Below the pieces are notes generated by a model. The model worked only from the letters and a program-made list of their open reading frames with translations, had not been told where the DNA came from and made no database searches. Shown here piece after piece: positions 16,560 to 24,602 of a DNA stretch of 64,000 nt. This DNA comes from Lachnotalea glycerini (GTDB lineage: Bacteria; Bacillota; Clostridia; Lachnospirales; Lachnospiraceae). The position numbers and the translations under genes are program-made. The stretch spans positions 62,001 to 126,000 of the forward strand of contig NZ_QICS01000002.1 of assembly GCF_003201285.1 (NCBI RefSeq). Reading direction: 5' to 3'. Numbering within the stretch: the first letter of the stretch is position 1; each line of letters starts with the position of its first letter.

Positions 16560-16982
16560 ATGAAACAAAGTATGAAACAAAAAAAGATGAATAACAAAGG
16601 TTTTTCGCTCGTAGAACTCATTATTGTAATTGCCATTATGGCAGTGTTGGTAGGTATCTTGGCACCACAGTATATTAAGTATGTGGAAAATTCCAGAATC
16701 TCAGCAGATAAAACTACGGTAGATCAAGTAGCTTCTGCGATTCAGACTGCATTGGCGAATGAGACAGTTACGGCAGAGATTACTGGCGATGTGACGATTA
16801 CATTTAGTGGAAGTGTTTTAACCGCAGTTGGTGGAACCGAATTAACGTCTGCAGTAAAAGAAACAATCGATTTAAGTAAAACGGCTATGAAATCGAAAGC
16901 ATTCAAAACCGCAGCAACTAATCCAACCATAACAATTAAGCAATCTGATTTAACTGTAACTACGGATTATAAAGGATATTAA
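16560..16982 (+). CDS. pilA: Major type IV pilin (prepilin)
   Basis: The 140-residue prepilin has a basic leader ending NNKG and the type III cleavage site G14-F15, followed by FSLVELIIVIAIMAVLVGILA with the conserved Glu at mature position 5. The mature pilin of 126 residues has the N-terminal assembly helix and a small Thr/Val/Ala-rich globular domain without cysteines. PilD would cleave and methylate it. A strong AAGGAG site and the preceding stem-loop fit high expression. It is the first and smallest pilin gene of the operon, which supports the major-pilin call; the other four pilin-like genes come later. Confidence 0.9.
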   Translation: MKQSMKQKKMNNKGFSLVELIIVIAIMAVLVGILAPQYIKYVENSRISADKTTVDQVASAIQTALANETVTAEITGDVTITFSGSVLTAVGGTELTSAVKETIDLSKTAMKSKAFKTAATNPTITIKQSDLTVTTDYKGY

Positions 16983-17016
16983 TTATCACAAAGCTATTTA
17001 GAAAGGACATAACCCT

Positions 17017-17772
17017 ATGCTCTTTGATTTATTATTATACATCATTACATTTTTATATGGTATTATAATCGGCAGCTTTTTAAATGTTTGTATCTGCCGG
17101 ATTCCACAATCAGAGAGCATTGTTACCACCCCGTCCCACTGCGTTTTTTGTGGGGTGCGGATTAAGTGGTATGATTTGGTACCGGTCATCAGTTACCTGT
17201 TACTGAAAGGGAAATGTCGAAACTGTAAGGCAAAGATTTCCATTCAGTACCCATTGATTGAAGTATTGAATGGAATCTTATATGTAGCGGTTATGGGAGT
17301 AAATGGTTGGAGCTTTCAAAGTATTCTCTACTGTTTACTTGCATCAGCCCTATTGGGTTTAAGTGTCATTGATTTTAAAACCTTTGAGATTCCGCTTGGA
17401 ATTAATTTGTTTATTTTAATATTAGGAATTCTTCAACTACTGATGGACTTGCAAAATTGGAATACCTATATTGCGGGATTTTTGTCTGTCAGTGTATTTT
17501 TATATTTGATCTATCTGGTTACCAAAGGAAAAGGAATTGGTGGTGGAGATATTAAATTGATGGCAGCTTGCGGATTATTACTAGGCTGGAAGCTGATTGT
17601 CTTAGGATTTTTATTCGGATGTATTTTGGGCTCCGTGATTCATTTATTACGTATGAAAATAAGTCATGTAGAACATATGCTGGCTTTGGGGCCATATTTA
17701 TCGGCTGGAGTATTCATAGCCGCATTATGGGGCGATTATATAATAGACTGCTATTTGGGACTGTTCTTATAA
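17017..17772 (+). CDS. pilD: Prepilin peptidase / N-methyltransferase PilD
   Basis: 251 residues of a bifunctional aspartic membrane protease. The N-terminal methyltransferase domain keeps both zinc pairs (Cys42/Cys45 and Cys67/Cys70) after the GSFLNVCICRIP block. The catalytic aspartates are D119 (SVIDFKTFEIP) and D178 (GGGDIKLMAACGLLLG). About eight membrane segments are present. It should process all five prepilins encoded in this operon. It lies 34 bp downstream of the major pilin gene. Confidence 0.95.
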   Translation: MLFDLLLYIITFLYGIIIGSFLNVCICRIPQSESIVTTPSHCVFCGVRIKWYDLVPVISYLLLKGKCRNCKAKISIQYPLIEVLNGILYVAVMGVNGWSFQSILYCLLASALLGLSVIDFKTFEIPLGINLFILILGILQLLMDLQNWNTYIAGFLSVSVFLYLIYLVTKGKGIGGGDIKLMAACGLLLGWKLIVLGFLFGCILGSVIHLLRMKISHVEHMLALGPYLSAGVFIAALWGDYIIDCYLGLFL

Positions 17773-17812
17773 ACAGAAAAAATAGGAGCAGGCTTAATAG
17801 AGGAGGATTATT

Positions 17813-19510
17813 ATGGCAAATAAAGTGCTTAGTATAGAAATAGGGCAAACACTTACAAAAGTGTGTGAAGTTGAACATGGTACGAAGAATACGAAAGTAT
17901 TTAATTGCTTTAGTTTTCAGACGCCAAAAGATATGCTAGAGGATGGATACGTACAGACGTCAGAAGAGTTTGCAAATAGTTTTCGTGAAAAATGTGCAGA
18001 GTATGGAATCAAAAATAAAAATGTAATTTTTACAATTAGTTCTACCAGAATAGCAAATAGAGAAATCTTAATTCCTCTTGTAAAAGAAAACAGAATCAAG
18101 TCAGTAATACAGGCAAATTCTCAGGAATATTTTCCTATGGATATCAGTACATACCAATTTACCTATAGTATTCTTGACGTTGTGACAGAGGAAGATAAAA
18201 AAGAAAAAAAATATAAGTTGCTGGTGCTTGCAGCACCCAGTGATTTGATTGAAAGCTACTATTCCCTGGCAGCATTTTGCGGTCTAACGGTGGTAGCAAT
18301 AGATTATAATGGAAACAGTTTATTTCAGGCAGTTAAAAATCAGTTTACACAAGAGACCAGTATGGTAATTAAAGTGGATGAATTTAGCAGTCTTCTTTTA
18401 GTGATTAAAAATCAGTCTACGGTTTTGCAAAGAAATATATCATACGGCGCTGACATTGCAATTCAGACCATGATTGATAGTAATGCTTATGGTGAGAATC
18501 TATCCTATGAAGAGGCTGCCAATCTATTTCGAAAGCAAACTTGTATACTGGAAAGCCTGAATGCTGGGGAAAGTATGAAAGATTCTTCAAGGCAAGAGGA
18601 TACGACACTAACAATAGATGAAAAAATACAAAGAACCAAGATAGAGATTACAGATTCGCTCAGATATCTGATTAATAATATAATGCGAGTGATTGACTAT
18701 TACAACTCCAGAAATCAGGAACATCCAATTGAGAAAATAGTGTTAACCGGTCTTGGCGGAGATCTTAGCGGATTTAGTGATTTATTATCCTTTGAAGTGG
18801 GACAGAAAGTCTTGGTATTGACAAAAATCAATGCGACAAATATTGAAAAGGCACTTAAGAATGAGCAGCTAAGTTATGGAGAATATGTAACTGCAATTGG
18901 TGCCGCCATTGCACCATTGGGCTTTATGGCAGAGACAGTTAAATTAATAAAGGATAAAAAGGACAAAGAAAAAGATACCAAAATAGGTTGGATTCTGTTA
19001 ATCGGTGGTTTGGCTATTTCAATTGTTTTGATTCTGACTTCATTGATTTCTCATATCAGTACAGTTGCAAAAAAGAATTCCCTAGAGACAAAGATAAGCA
19101 GCTTAGAGCCGGTTGAGGTTGTTTTCAAGGAATATCAATCAGTGGAAGTACTATATGAAAAAATGCAGTCAATTCAGAGTCTTACAGAACTTCCCAATGA
19201 TCATCTGCTGGCTTTTATTCAGGAATTGGAAGAAAAAATGCCCGCAAACATCAATGTTTTATCTTTTACAGCTACAACTAAGATGGTGACGATGAATTTA
19301 AATGTGACTTCGAAGGAAGAGGCGGCTAAGGTAATTGTGCAGCTTAGAACTTTTGAAAGTCTGGATGATATTCAGGTTGCCGGAATTACAGAGACGAATG
19401 ATGAAAGTAAAATTAAGACGGTTAACTTTACCGTCAATTGTACCTATCAAACCAATACGGCAATAAATTCAGAAAACAGTGCAGCTAGCACAGAAATACA
19501 AGCTGAATAG
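17813..19510 (+). CDS. pilM: PilM-PilN fusion: actin-like ATPase joined to a bitopic pilus assembly protein
   Basis: Residues 1-380 are PilM-like, with an actin fold: VLSIEIGQTLTKVCEVE (phosphate-1 loop), the IQANSQEYFPMDISTYQFTY region and VLTGLGGDLSGF (adenosine site). A lysine-rich linker, one membrane segment (about 391-412, GWILLIGGLAISIVLILTSL) and an external coiled-coil plus ferredoxin-like domain follow, as in PilN. In Gram-negatives PilM is cytosolic and docks the short N-terminal tail of a separate PilN; here the two are one chain of 565 residues. No separate pilN is present and pilO follows, which supports a true fusion. Confidence 0.85.
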   Translation: MANKVLSIEIGQTLTKVCEVEHGTKNTKVFNCFSFQTPKDMLEDGYVQTSEEFANSFREKCAEYGIKNKNVIFTISSTRIANREILIPLVKENRIKSVIQANSQEYFPMDISTYQFTYSILDVVTEEDKKEKKYKLLVLAAPSDLIESYYSLAAFCGLTVVAIDYNGNSLFQAVKNQFTQETSMVIKVDEFSSLLLVIKNQSTVLQRNISYGADIAIQTMIDSNAYGENLSYEEAANLFRKQTCILESLNAGESMKDSSRQEDTTLTIDEKIQRTKIEITDSLRYLINNIMRVIDYYNSRNQEHPIEKIVLTGLGGDLSGFSDLLSFEVGQKVLVLTKINATNIEKALKNEQLSYGEYVTAIGAAIAPLGFMAETVKLIKDKKDKEKDTKIGWILLIGGLAISIVLILTSLISHISTVAKKNSLETKISSLEPVEVVFKEYQSVEVLYEKMQSIQSLTELPNDHLLAFIQELEEKMPANINVLSFTATTKMVTMNLNVTSKEEAAKVIVQLRTFESLDDIQVAGITETNDESKIKTVNFTVNCTYQTNTAINSENSAASTEIQAE

Positions 19511-19521
19511 GAGGAGAAGAT

Positions 19522-20301
19522 ATGAAAATTTCAAAACGAGATGCACAGCTTTTAATGGGCTTAATTGGAATTATTGCAGTTATTTTTTCTTATCAGTTTG
19601 TATTTACGAACTTACAGACAAAGGATGAAGCCACACAAAAAGAAATTAAGATTTTGGAAACCAGAGTAGATGAACTGGAAAAAATCCAGGCGAATTTGGA
19701 TCAGTATCAGACCAAAACAAAAGAAATGAATCAGGAAATGACAGAGTTTTACAGTACATTTCCGGCTGATATTCGTTTGGAAGACAGAATTATGTTTGTA
19801 ACGAATATGGAAAATGAAAATGATAACATGAAGATATCCCAAATATCTTTTGGTGAAGCAGAACAGATAAATGCAGCAGCGTCCAAGGAGACAGATACAC
19901 AGACACAAACAGATACAAAAGCAGAGACTACGCAGGCAGAGACACAAACAGAGACACAAACAAATACGGCGAAAACATTGGATCAGAATACGACAGAAGC
20001 GGACAATACAGTGTCTGTACAGGAACCCGTTCTTTATAAGGTGCCCATTGGGCTTTCTCTCCAAGTCACTTATAAAGGGTTAAAGGATATGATTACTTAT
20101 ATATATGATAACGGACAAGCCATGGGAATGGAATCGGTTTCTGTATCTTATGACAATACAACAGGAGTCTTAATAGGAAGTACAATGATTGATATGTATA
20201 AGGTGACAGGTACCAATCATGTTTATACAGAGCCAAATGTACCTTCTGTAACGATTGGATCTGATAATATTTTCGGAACAATTGAAGCGCCAATCAATTA
20301 A
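19522..20301 (+). CDS. pilO: PilO-like pilus assembly protein with a Thr/Gln-rich insert
   Basis: The 259-residue bitopic protein has one N-terminal membrane segment (LLMGLIGIIAVIFSYQFVF), a coiled coil (about 35-80) and a C-terminal ferredoxin-like domain containing LSLQVTYKGLKDMITYIYD, typical of PilO/GspM. Between them lies a low-complexity stretch of about 40 residues built of repeated T, Q, E and K (around 125-165), a flexible linker unusual for PilO. It lies 11 bp after the PilM-PilN gene with an AGGAGGAG site and should pair with the PilN half. Confidence 0.8.
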   Translation: MKISKRDAQLLMGLIGIIAVIFSYQFVFTNLQTKDEATQKEIKILETRVDELEKIQANLDQYQTKTKEMNQEMTEFYSTFPADIRLEDRIMFVTNMENENDNMKISQISFGEAEQINAAASKETDTQTQTDTKAETTQAETQTETQTNTAKTLDQNTTEADNTVSVQEPVLYKVPIGLSLQVTYKGLKDMITYIYDNGQAMGMESVSVSYDNTTGVLIGSTMIDMYKVTGTNHVYTEPNVPSVTIGSDNIFGTIEAPIN

Positions 20302-20383
20302 AATCAGACCACTGATTGCAATAAAAATTATGAAATGAAAACAATCTAATAATAAAAAAGGAAAACAAGGCAGGGGGGATATC

Positions 20384-21769
20384 ATGAAACAAATCAAAGA
20401 TAGGAAAATCAATAATCAGGGATTTTCTTTAGTCGAAGTGTTAGTAGCCGTGGTAATCCTTGCAATTATTGTTGTTCCTTTTTTAAATGCTTTTATGGTA
20501 TCCACAAAAACGAATGCAAAATCTAAGAACATCCTTAAGGCTACAACGATAGCACAAAATATTTTAGAAGGATTAAAGGCAGCGGATATAGAAGATATCT
20601 CTTTAGAGTTTAACTATCCCAACACAGGATTTACAATTTTTGATGAGTCTTATATTCCTTTATCTGTTGGTGAAAGTTTAAAGAATCATGTAAGAGAATA
20701 CGAAAAGACAATAACAGGAGGAAATATTTTCTATCAGCCCGCAGTCTCATCAGAAAGTATTGATGGCAGTGAGACTGTCAAAAGAGCAGGTACGACCACC
20801 AGTATTTTTTCTATGGATAATGGCCAAAATTATGAATTTTTAGGTCAGTCAGACGGCGGATATAGTTTTGGACTGGAAGGGATAGAAGTTGAAAATACGC
20901 AATATGATGCCCTTATTCTGGCAGACGCCGGTGATTATCGTGAAACAGGTTCTTCCAGTAAAAAATATAATAATCAGGAGATTGTAAACATTGCAAATCT
21001 GGACGCACAAAAAGATGCCTTTTTTATACAGGATACTAATTTGGATACTACTGTTTTAGAGGATATGAAAACCCTTGAGCCTGGTAATAGTTTTGATGAG
21101 AAGAATTTATCAAGAAAAATTCAAATTAATATCAGCAATGTTGCGAGCTTAAATGGGCAGATCACGAAGGTGATAACGACTTACACCTATTCCTATCTCG
21201 ATTCAGCCATGAATAAAACTTATGAGGTTACAAATACCATATTTGATAACTCAGAGTCAGGGGAAGATTTAAGAGGAATCTATTTGTTTTATACGCCGCT
21301 GTATCATTCCGACAGTGCAGCCTCCATTCAGGATGAAATTGAAATAAACAATATGGATCATCTTCCTGTTACTGTATATGTCGTAAAGCAGGAAACGAAA
21401 GATTTGACAGAACTTGAAAATGCCGAGATAAATTATAAGATGAAGCTGACTGTCAAGGAAGATACCATGATAGGAGTTACGGACGCTTATACCGATATCC
21501 GGACAAATTTGGATTATAATCTTTATGCAGCCTATGACACAACAGGAGTGACAGAACCCAAGGTGGAGCAGGGATATTACACCTATAATACTACAAGCGC
21601 TAATCAGTCAGAGGTAAAAAGTATTTTAAATATACAGCAGATAACGGGAACACAAATTACGGATAATTTTTATGATGTTGAGATTCGTATTTATGAAAAA
21701 GGAGCGGCGGCTCTGGGATTTTCTGATACGGACAAAATATTATCCATAACCGGAAGTATCACAGACTAA
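20384..21769 (+). CDS. Large minor pilin-like protein (PilV/GspI type)
   Basis: The prepilin leader ends INNQG, followed by FSLVEVLVAVVILAIIVVPFL with Glu5, so it is a PilD substrate. The mature protein of about 448 residues is three times the size of a normal minor pilin. After the assembly helix, an ILKATTIAQNILEGLKA segment matches GspI/PilV-type proteins; the rest is a beta-rich, Asp/Thr-rich domain of unknown fold. It is the first of four consecutive minor pilin genes and probably part of a tip or priming complex. Confidence 0.75.
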   Translation: MKQIKDRKINNQGFSLVEVLVAVVILAIIVVPFLNAFMVSTKTNAKSKNILKATTIAQNILEGLKAADIEDISLEFNYPNTGFTIFDESYIPLSVGESLKNHVREYEKTITGGNIFYQPAVSSESIDGSETVKRAGTTTSIFSMDNGQNYEFLGQSDGGYSFGLEGIEVENTQYDALILADAGDYRETGSSSKKYNNQEIVNIANLDAQKDAFFIQDTNLDTTVLEDMKTLEPGNSFDEKNLSRKIQINISNVASLNGQITKVITTYTYSYLDSAMNKTYEVTNTIFDNSESGEDLRGIYLFYTPLYHSDSAASIQDEIEINNMDHLPVTVYVVKQETKDLTELENAEINYKMKLTVKEDTMIGVTDAYTDIRTNLDYNLYAAYDTTGVTEPKVEQGYYTYNTTSANQSEVKSILNIQQITGTQITDNFYDVEIRIYEKGAAALGFSDTDKILSITGSITD

Positions 21770-21803
21770 AGAGGATTTGATACAGTTAAAAGAGGGTGAG
21801 AGC

Positions 21804-24059
21804 ATGACCAATCGAAATAAAAACAGGAATTTGCAAAAACCAAGAAAGGTACTATTGTCAGGAAATCAGGGTTCTTCCATAGTTCTGGTAATTGTTGCAA
21901 TTGCCTTTGTGGGAATTCTTGCATCGGTGATTCTTTCCCTTGCAATGACAAATTACCAGATGAAATACACAGATTTACATGCCAAGGATAATTTTTATTC
22001 TGCCGAAACCGCATTAGACCAGATTCATACCGGACTAGAGGGAGAGGTATCCAATGCCTTTTCTAAGTCATATATGGAAGTGTTTCAAAAATACGGACAA
22101 TATTCAGAAGAACAAAGAGAAAACAATTTTCAATATTTATACATTAATTATTTAAGAAATACATTTAGAGAGTCCCAAACGGATACAAAATATGCATTAG
22201 CCATTATAAAGGGATATTTGGATCCGGATATATTTACCGATGAAAATACAGTCCTAACCTCGACTGAGACAGACACAGAGGAACAATTTAAGATGACTGC
22301 CTTATCTTCTGGAATTGTATTGAAAGGATTAAAGATTTTATATACAGATACCCAAGGATATGTGTCGGTTATTTCTACGGATATCCGCCTTGCCGTACCT
22401 GATATCACATTTACACAGTCAAATTCTATGCCCGATCTTTTTGAATTTTCGCTTGTAGCAAACCACCAGTTAACGGGGACCAATACAGGAACTACAAACA
22501 TAAAGGGCAGTGTCTATGGAGGAGAAGATGGAATTCAGGTGAATGGTGCCTCTGTTTGGAATTTTACGGATGCTGTACGTGTGCTGACTGATAAAGAAAT
22601 ATCTGTAACAGGACCGAATGCAGAGCTTAACATCGGTACGGATATCATGCTATGGGCAGATAATTTGGTGGTAGATAATGGCGTAATGAAGTTGAATGGT
22701 TCTGCCTATATAGGTGATGATTTAACGTTACAGGGACAAAACAGTAATGTTGTATTGAATAATGCTTATTATGGATATGGAAATTCAGACACAGAGGAAG
22801 CAAACAGCAGTGCTATCGTAGTAAACGGAAGAAACTCCAGTATTGATTTATCGGGACTTGATAAGCTTTTGCTTTCGGGTAACACTTTTATTGGAACACA
22901 GACTGTTTCCTATGATGAGTCTACTTATGGATCGGGCAATAACAAAGATATTTTAATGGGAGAGTCATTGGGGTTAAAAAGCAGTCAGATTGCATATCTG
23001 GTACCACCAGAGTGTATTGGAGTAAATGATGGAAAGACAATCATTGGTAAAAACCCTATGACCAGTACGGAGTATGCAGCTCTTTTAGAGTATGCGAATG
23101 ATAATACAAACTATCCTGATTTTGAAACGGTTTCTTTTACTACTATAGTAAAGAATCTAGGGAAGACTTTAAGCTATTACGTTCCCGATTATGCTTCTAC
23201 GTCAGGCTATCAGCCTATATTCAGCCAGATTAATGGGGACACGGTAGTCTATCTATATTTGGTAATGGATGAAGATAACAGCAGCAGGTATTTTAGGGAT
23301 TATTATAATCTGAATAGTGAAAAGACAGATAAATATTTAAAGCTTTATAACAATGATATAAAGACAGATGAATTCACAAGAATTACGACCAATGGAAATC
23401 TTTTAACCTATGACACCTCGAGTAAAGCTTCTACGCTGATTGAGGATACGAAACCTGAAACAGCAGATGATTCAGCCGCTTTAAATTCAGAGGAGAGCAG
23501 CTATGAGGGAGTATTTGAAGCACTAACAACAAAGCTGATTACCAATATTTCAGAAGTAAGTGACACAGAAAAGGCCAAATCTGTGTTTGAAAATTTAATT
23601 CTAGAAACTGATTTAAAGACCCTAGTCAACACCAAAGGTACGGGTAAAATATTTACGTTTGAAATGGATGTAACAAATGGGAGTTTGCAAGCTGTTTTTG
23701 TAAATAATGAAAGTACAGATCCTTACACGTATGGCGTCGGGCAAAGTGATGAAATCCGCTTGATTATTGCAACAGGTGATGTTGTAATTGCGAAAAATTT
23801 TACGGGACTGGTCATAGCAAAAGGAACAATTACAATCGAATCAGGTGCAAATATCATCCAAAGCAACGAAGAGGATTTAACAAAGATCCTGCAATGTACA
23901 TCTTCTGATGATGAAGATTCCAAAAGGGTAATAGAATATTTTGTAAATGGAAGTAATTATATTTTAAATGGAACAGGAATTGGCAGCTCTGATATTTTAG
24001 AGGAAGACTTTATCAAGGTTTCAGATTTGATTGTGAATGAAAACTGGACGAAACAATAA
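21804..24059 (+). CDS. PilX-like minor pilin with a very large passenger domain
   Basis: The N-terminus has a basic leader and NQG-SSIVLVIVAIAFVGILA, a pilin-like helix that lacks the Glu at mature position 5, as in PilX/GspK-type tip pilins. An AlaGlu-type 'YSAETALDQIHTGLEGE' segment follows, also typical of PilX. Beyond residue 215 lies a long repetitive beta domain (GTTNIKGSVYGGEDGIQVNG, AELNIGTDIMLWADNLVVDN, SAYIGDDLTLQGQNS) that resembles beta-helix or polymer-forming-type repeats. Total about 751 residues from ATG 21804 (GAGGGTGAG upstream); a TTG at 21777 is the alternative start. Confidence 0.72.
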   Translation: MTNRNKNRNLQKPRKVLLSGNQGSSIVLVIVAIAFVGILASVILSLAMTNYQMKYTDLHAKDNFYSAETALDQIHTGLEGEVSNAFSKSYMEVFQKYGQYSEEQRENNFQYLYINYLRNTFRESQTDTKYALAIIKGYLDPDIFTDENTVLTSTETDTEEQFKMTALSSGIVLKGLKILYTDTQGYVSVISTDIRLAVPDITFTQSNSMPDLFEFSLVANHQLTGTNTGTTNIKGSVYGGEDGIQVNGASVWNFTDAVRVLTDKEISVTGPNAELNIGTDIMLWADNLVVDNGVMKLNGSAYIGDDLTLQGQNSNVVLNNAYYGYGNSDTEEANSSAIVVNGRNSSIDLSGLDKLLLSGNTFIGTQTVSYDESTYGSGNNKDILMGESLGLKSSQIAYLVPPECIGVNDGKTIIGKNPMTSTEYAALLEYANDNTNYPDFETVSFTTIVKNLGKTLSYYVPDYASTSGYQPIFSQINGDTVVYLYLVMDEDNSSRYFRDYYNLNSEKTDKYLKLYNNDIKTDEFTRITTNGNLLTYDTSSKASTLIEDTKPETADDSAALNSEESSYEGVFEALTTKLITNISEVSDTEKAKSVFENLILETDLKTLVNTKGTGKIFTFEMDVTNGSLQAVFVNNESTDPYTYGVGQSDEIRLIIATGDVVIAKNFTGLVIAKGTITIESGANIIQSNEEDLTKILQCTSSDDEDSKRVIEYFVNGSNYILNGTGIGSSDILEEDFIKVSDLIVNENWTKQ

Positions 24060-24075
24060 ATTCGGAGGAATAAAA

Positions 24076-24558
24076 ATGGAAAATAATAAAGGATTATCCT
24101 TAATCGAATTAATTGTTGTAATTGCAATCATAGCAATTTTATCTGCCGGAACAGTCATATCGATTGGGTTGATTTTCCAGTCGGATGTAAAAGAGTGTTC
24201 ACATAAACTGGCAGGTTATATCGGACAGGCAAAAATCACTACAATGAGTAAGGTAAGTGGTGATTTAGAGCTATATCAGGATGCTTCTGACAAAGACTAT
24301 TATGTAACAATTTCATCAGAGACAACACCATATAAAATAGGAAATTCAGGACTAACGATCACCTGTGTTACGACACTTGGAAATGAAATTGTAATATCAA
24401 ACACCAACACTTTAAAGCTGAAATTTGACAGAAGTTCAGGTGCATTTAAATATCTCGAAGGAACTACAGATTATTGCAATCAGATAAAAATACAAAAGAA
24501 AACAAAAGAAATATCAATTTACTTAATCCCGGAAACAGGAAAATATTATATTGATTAA
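24076..24558 (+). CDS. Minor pilin-like protein (GspH/FimT type)
   Basis: The 160-residue prepilin has a six-residue leader MENNKG and the helix LSLIELIVVIAIIAILSAGTV with Glu5. A compact beta domain follows, as in GspH/FimT pseudopilins. I start at ATG 24076 after GGAGG; an in-frame upstream ATG at 24037 lies within the preceding gene. The stop overlaps the first possible start of the next gene (TAATG), suggesting translational coupling. Confidence 0.82.
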   Translation: MENNKGLSLIELIVVIAIIAILSAGTVISIGLIFQSDVKECSHKLAGYIGQAKITTMSKVSGDLELYQDASDKDYYVTISSETTPYKIGNSGLTITCVTTLGNEIVISNTNTLKLKFDRSSGAFKYLEGTTDYCNQIKIQKKTKEISIYLIPETGKYYID

Positions 24559-24602
24559 TGTGCAATGATATCTGCTGGGTTAGGAGTGTTTTATATGAAA
24601 AA

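Noticed and set aside
19612-20064. 150-codon antisense frame in pilO rich in Cys and Leu
   Set aside because: It is the complement of the low-complexity ACA/CAG-rich PilO insert; composition is an artefact of the repeat.
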